64,000 nt of DNA from Coriobacteriaceae bacterium (GTDB lineage: Bacteria; Actinomycetota; Coriobacteriia; Coriobacteriales; Eggerthellaceae), in the NCBI GenBank assembly GCA_004555335.1, contig SFII01000001.1:1-64000 (forward strand), given 5' to 3'. The stretch's first letter is position 1. Each line of letters begins with the position of its first letter. Position numbers and translations under genes: made by a program. Under the pieces are notes generated by a model. It saw nothing but the letters and a program-made list of their open reading frames with translations. It had not been told where the DNA came from and did no database searches. Positions 60,548 through 64,000 of the stretch are shown in pieces.

Positions 60548-63500
60548 TTATTTGTTGCGTCCGAACAGGCGGGCGAAGAAACCCTTCTTCGTTGCGGGCT
60601 TGGCGTCAGCGGATGCGCTGTGCTTAGGTGCGCCTGGCGTTGCCTTGGGTGTTTCAACGGGTGCAGGCTCGGCGGCAGGTGCGGGCTCGGGTGCGGGTTC
60701 TGCAACCGTGACAGGCTGGGTTTCGGCTGCTTCGGGCTCGCTTGCGGGCGTTTCCATTGCAGGATCGTCGGCTTCCTGTCCGGTTTCCTCGATAGGCTGT
60801 GTGTTTTCGGGCGCGGGTTCGTCGGCCTGCTTGCCGGAATTTCCGCTATAGGGTGCGATGGGCGCACCGCCGGCGCTGCGTACGCATACGGGCTCGATCG
60901 CGATGCGGACAGGTGCTTCCTCGGGTGCTGCTTCGTGCGCTTCATCGGCGGGCTCGCAGGGCGCCTCGTCGGTTCGATCGGCTTCGGGTGCCTGGGGTCC
61001 TTCTGCGGGAGCCTCTTCGATGGCTGCAGCTTCATCTACGGATTCCGCTTCCTGAGCAGGCTCGACGCTTGCAGATGCCTGGGTGTCCCGATCCTGCTTG
61101 GCCTCAGGGGCGTCTGCCTGTTCGGGTTCCTTTTCTTCGGCGGTTTCCTGGGCTGCGGTGGCGAGGCCGCCCATTTCGGCAAAGGCACGGGCAGCAGCCT
61201 TGATGAAGGGTTTCAGGGCTTCGTCGTCGGCGTTGGGCATGTCGTGCTTGAGTGCCTCGCGGAAAACCTCTTCCAGGCTGTTGACCGCATTGCGTTCGCG
61301 TGCGGCGGCCTGGCGGTCGGATTTAGCCTGCATGCACAGCTTCTCGTAGGCGCTCTTTTCCTCCATCTCGCTGGCAAGCGCATCTTCGGAGCGCTGCTTG
61401 GTGATGGCGATCAGGGCTTCCTGGGCGTCGAAGAGCTTGCCGGCAGCACGGTCTTCCTCGCTTGCGAGTTCGCCCAGCTCGGTGTAGGTTCCGTCAGGCC
61501 TCAGCTCGCGCAGTTTCGCGGTGTCCTTCAGGCAGGTATCGATGTATTCCATGATCTTGGCGCGGGGCTCTTCGCCCAGGACGGGCCATGCGATCTCGAT
61601 GCGCTTGTCCATGTTGCGCGTCATCAGGTCGGCGCTGGACAGGTACAGCTTCATGGTGTCGTGGGAGCCGAAGCCGTAGATGCGGCTGTGCTCAAGCAGC
61701 CTGCCGACGATGGAGACCACGCGCACGTTGTCGGTGTAGCCTTCCACGCCCGGCAGGATGCAGCTGATGCCGCGGACCAACAGGGTGGTGGGCACGCCCG
61801 CCTGCGATGCCTCGACGATCTTCAGGATGACGTCCTTGTCGGTGATGGAGTTGGTCTTGAAGAACAGCCCGCAGGGCTCGCCCTTCTTCGCAAGCTCGAT
61901 CTGGCCGTCGATTTCCTCGCAGATGCGCTGCTTGATCTGCAGCGGGGCGACGCACAGCCTGGTGTAGGCGCGCGAGGTGCTTTCCATACCCATGTTGCGG
62001 AAGAATTCGGTGGCATCGCGCCCGATCACGGGATCGGTGGTGATGAAGGAGAAGTCGGTGTACAGGCGCGCGGTCTTCTCGTTGTAATTGCCGGTGCCCA
62101 GCTGGGTGATGGTCTGGAATCCGTCTTCGGTGCGGCGGATGATGGAGCAGATCTTGCTGTGCACCTTGTAGTCGTGGAAGCCGTAGATGACGTTGCAGCC
62201 GGCTTCCTCGAAGCGCTGGGACCAACGGATGTTATTGCTCTCGTCGAAGCGGGCGCGCAGCTCGAACAGCGCGGAGACCTCGATGCCGGCATCGGCGGCG
62301 GCGATGAGGGCCTCTGCCAGATGCGACCTGCTTGCCAAGCGGTACAGGGTGATATTGATGGCGACAACGTTGGGGTCTGCGGCGGCTTCGCGCAAAAGCT
62401 GCACGAAGGGGTCCATGCTCTCATAGGGGTAGGAGAACAGCAGCTCGCGCTTCTGGACCTGGTCGATGATGCGCTCGTTGCGCTTCGCTTCTGCGGGCCA
62501 TGCCGGCGCGAAGGGCGTGCTGGTGTGGGCCTGGCGCAATTCGTCGCCTACCAGGCTGGGCAGCGAGAAGGCGTAGCCCATGTTGAAGGGCACGGAGGTG
62601 GTGAAGACCTGGTGCGGCTTCAAGTCGGTGCGCGAGAGCAGGAACTTGCTCACCGTTTCGGAGAGCTTCCTGCGGCTTTCCAAGCGCACGGGTGCCAGGC
62701 GCGAGCGCTTTTTCAGGATCTTCTTCATGTGCTCGCGATAGTCGTCATCGGCTTCGTCGGCGCCTTCGGTTGCGTCCAGGTCGGCGTTGCGGGTGATGCA
62801 GATGATGTTGGAGTGCTTGATGGTGTACATCGAGAAGATCTCCGAGAGGAAGGCCTCCAGGGCGTCTTCGAGCAGGATGTAATTGAATCCCTTGCCAGGG
62901 AGCGCGATCAGGCGGTTCGCCTTGCTGGGCAGGGGGATGAGCCCCAGCGTGACGCCTTCGGCGCCCAGCGCCTTGAGCCTCTTGCGCTCTTCCTTTGCAC
63001 GGCGCTTTTCCGCATCGCTCATCTCCGACTTCTTCTTGAGGTTCTGCTCCTCGAGTCGGACGATGATGAAGATCTCGCCGCTTTCCAAGTGGGGGAAGGG
63101 ATGGCGTCCGTTGACGATCTGCGGGGTGAGCAGGGGGATCACGTTCGCGCGCAGATGGGTGCGAACGTGCTTGAGCTGCTCTTCGTTGAGCTCGCTGAAC
63201 TGGAACCTGCGGATGCCGGCCTGCGCCAACTCGCCTTCCAGGTTCTTGTAAATGGATTCTTGGATGGGGTACAGCTCGCGTACGCGCGCATAGATGGCGT
63301 CGAGCTGCTCATCGGGGGTCATGAGCGTCTTGGAGTCGAGAAGCTCTTTATTCACCAGGGAAAGGTCGACCAGGCTTCCGACGCGAACCATGAAGAATTC
63401 TCGCAGGTTGCTTTCGAAGATGGATACGAACTGGAGCCTTTCCAGCAAGGGAATGGACGGGTCTGCACCCTGATCGAGCACCCTCTTGTTGAATTCGAGC

Positions 63501-63574
63501 CAGGAAAGCTCGCGATTCTGCATGAAGGGCATGCGTTGCTTGCGTTTCTGCTCCGGATTGGCGTTGTCGGCCAT
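60548..63574 (-). CDS. ppk1: Polyphosphate kinase 1 with long disordered C-terminal extension
   Basis: Polymerises the gamma-phosphate of ATP into polyphosphate. The core (about residues 15-730) has FMQNRELSWLEFNKRVL, the catalytic phospho-histidine His472 in YKVHSKICSI, and a second His (His638) in GSHDTMKLYLSSADLMTRNMDKRIE. Residues about 740-1008 are an extension beyond the usual ~700-residue length. It has a helical Ala/Glu part and a Pro/Ala/Glu-rich stretch with the motif VRSAGGAPIAPYSG near residue 899, then ends with the basic KKGFFARLFGRNK. The start follows GGAGGGAG. It is divergent from a probable polyphosphate:AMP phosphotransferase. The tail could tether the enzyme to granules or membrane; this is inference. 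Confidence 0.95.
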   Translation of the reverse strand: MADNANPEQKRKQRMPFMQNRELSWLEFNKRVLDQGADPSIPLLERLQFVSIFESNLREFFMVRVGSLVDLSLVNKELLDSKTLMTPDEQLDAIYARVRELYPIQESIYKNLEGELAQAGIRRFQFSELNEEQLKHVRTHLRANVIPLLTPQIVNGRHPFPHLESGEIFIIVRLEEQNLKKKSEMSDAEKRRAKEERKRLKALGAEGVTLGLIPLPSKANRLIALPGKGFNYILLEDALEAFLSEIFSMYTIKHSNIICITRNADLDATEGADEADDDYREHMKKILKKRSRLAPVRLESRRKLSETVSKFLLSRTDLKPHQVFTTSVPFNMGYAFSLPSLVGDELRQAHTSTPFAPAWPAEAKRNERIIDQVQKRELLFSYPYESMDPFVQLLREAAADPNVVAINITLYRLASRSHLAEALIAAADAGIEVSALFELRARFDESNNIRWSQRFEEAGCNVIYGFHDYKVHSKICSIIRRTEDGFQTITQLGTGNYNEKTARLYTDFSFITTDPVIGRDATEFFRNMGMESTSRAYTRLCVAPLQIKQRICEEIDGQIELAKKGEPCGLFFKTNSITDKDVILKIVEASQAGVPTTLLVRGISCILPGVEGYTDNVRVVSIVGRLLEHSRIYGFGSHDTMKLYLSSADLMTRNMDKRIEIAWPVLGEEPRAKIMEYIDTCLKDTAKLRELRPDGTYTELGELASEEDRAAGKLFDAQEALIAITKQRSEDALASEMEEKSAYEKLCMQAKSDRQAAARERNAVNSLEEVFREALKHDMPNADDEALKPFIKAAARAFAEMGGLATAAQETAEEKEPEQADAPEAKQDRDTQASASVEPAQEAESVDEAAAIEEAPAEGPQAPEADRTDEAPCEPADEAHEAAPEEAPVRIAIEPVCVRSAGGAPIAPYSGNSGKQADEPAPENTQPIEETGQEADDPAMETPASEPEAAETQPVTVAEPAPEPAPAAEPAPVETPKATPGAPKHSASADAKPATKKGFFARLFGRNK

Positions 63575-63891
63575 GGTGTGAATCTCCCTCCGTGATGGCT
63601 GCCCTCTTCGGTTTGAGGAAGGCGGGACGCGGTTTGGAATAATCTCCTTAACATACTTATATCACAGGTGGTTGGAATGCTTCGTTTTTGCTGTTATCCC
63701 TTATCTTGGTTTGCTATTATCTACAGTTTTTCATATGGGACTTTGACACTTGTATTTCTGATAACGATTATCGTTTACCGCAAATTGACACGCGTTTATC
63801 CTGGCGGGTATGCTTTTGCCACCATGCAGCCTGGTTGTTCGGGTCCTGCCAATCCAAATGGGCTCGGACTCCTATGTAAGGAGCAATTCCC
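63575..63891. other. Divergent AT-rich intergenic region between ppk1 and the probable pap gene
   Basis: These 317 bases contain no credible gene and are clearly more AT-rich than the rest of the window. The left side must hold the ppk1 promoter; I see an AT-rich TATAAG (minus strand, near 63656) as a possible -10. The right side holds the promoter/operator at 63743-63775. Confidence 0.6.
63743..63775 (+). promoter_or_regulatory. Promoter with overlapping Fur/PerR-box-like operator, upstream of the probable pap gene
   Basis: TTGACA at 63743-63748 is followed after 17 bases by GATTAT at 63766-63771. Overlapping the -10 is TGATAACGATTATCG (63759-63773), which agrees at 12 of the 14 specified positions with the 7-1-7 Fur-family box TGATAATNATTATCA. 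A perfect inner palindrome AACGAT-T-ATCGTT spans 63763-63775. Overlap with the -10 suggests repression. Confidence 0.5.
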
Positions 63892-64000
63892 ATGCTTGAG
63901 AAAATTGATTTCGATGTCGAGAAGATCACCAAGGAAGAATACAAGCCCGTACGCGACGAGCTTGTGAACCGCCTGGTCGTTCTGCAGCAGGAAGCCCGAT
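63892..64000 (+). CDS. Probable polyphosphate:AMP phosphotransferase (Pap/PPK2 family), N-terminal fragment
   Basis: Only 36 codons are inside the window. The peptide begins MLEKIDFDVEKITKEEYKPV and continues with a helical, Leu/Arg/Gln-rich stretch. This matches the start of two-domain PPK2 enzymes of the Pap type, which pattern as M-x-E-x..SKEEY..LR..L..LQ..AR. The ATG follows AAGGAG. Location opposite ppk1 supports a role in polyphosphate use. With so little sequence a different helical protein cannot be excluded. Confidence 0.6.
   Translation, partial: MLEKIDFDVEKITKEEYKPVRDELVNRLVVLQQEAR

Noticed and set aside
60536..63595. Uninterrupted plus-strand frame of about 1020 codons opposite ppk1
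   Set aside because: It is the exact antisense of ppk1, Gly/Leu/Val-rich with no family match, and has no ribosome-binding site; high GC produces such frames.

Overview
The window is a continuous stretch of high-GC bacterial chromosome packed with single-copy housekeeping genes. I see no insertion sequence, prophage, CRISPR array or rRNA. An indirect amidation route for Gln/Asn-tRNA (gatCAB), a superoxide reductase, an energy-coupling-factor transporter ATPase pair, a CwlM-like protein, a polyphosphate kinase and sodium-coupled amino-acid transporters together suggest a Gram-positive anaerobe or microaerophile of the Actinomycetota, most likely Coriobacteriia (Eggerthellales-like). The taxonomic call is inference from gene content and composition; no 16S gene is present.

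Layout. 1-3.6 kb: the end of a small acidic protein, ecfA1-ecfA2 on the minus strand, and a divergent AGCS amino-acid:sodium symporter. 3.7-9.6 kb: rpsB-tsf with a structured leader, murA and a degenerate LCP-type wall protein. 9.7-11.5 kb: a NifU-domain Fe-S protein, lgt and superoxide reductase. 11.5-19.9 kb: a flavoprotein, a flavoprotein/TsaC fusion, a lipase-like hydrolase coupled to glpK, then rpiB, glyA and a dCMP deaminase. 19.9-27.1 kb: the complete F1Fo ATP synthase operon (atpI-like, atpBEFHAGDC). 27.2-33.6 kb: dnaE, truA, a small unknown gene and an NSS-family transporter. 33.6-43.1 kb: ychF, aroD, larB plus a strongly shortened larC, vanZ-like, gatCAB, an FtsB/DivIC-like protein and ppx/gppA. 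43.3-48.7 kb: tRNA-Leu(UAA), a prenyl synthase, a CwlM-like protein, glmU, prs and pth. 48.8-56.1 kb: a RecJ/RecQ-like helicase fusion, rel, a metallo-beta-lactamase-fold hydrolase and a DUF47 protein. 56.3-64 kb: a YadS/UPF0126-type membrane protein (minus), lysC, asd, then a polyphosphate locus made of ppk1 with a long disordered tail, a small frameshifted companion gene and the start of a probable polyphosphate:AMP phosphotransferase.

Themes. Envelope synthesis is spread over the window (murA, glmU, LCP-like, CwlM-like, lgt, prenyl synthase, FtsB-like, lysC/asd for diaminopimelate). Stringent-response and polyphosphate functions are also well represented (rel, ppx/gppA, ppk1, probable pap, DUF47). 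The most unusual items are four altered protein architectures and one repeated peptide motif: the RecJ-helicase fusion, the flavoprotein-TsaC fusion, LarB next to a LarC lacking both ends, an LCP domain without its hallmark arginines, and an RSAGG motif shared by the PPK tail and a neighbouring small gene that is broken at a run of seven C. Two palindromic operator candidates, one Fur/PerR-box-like, lie in front of pap and the superoxide reductase gene.
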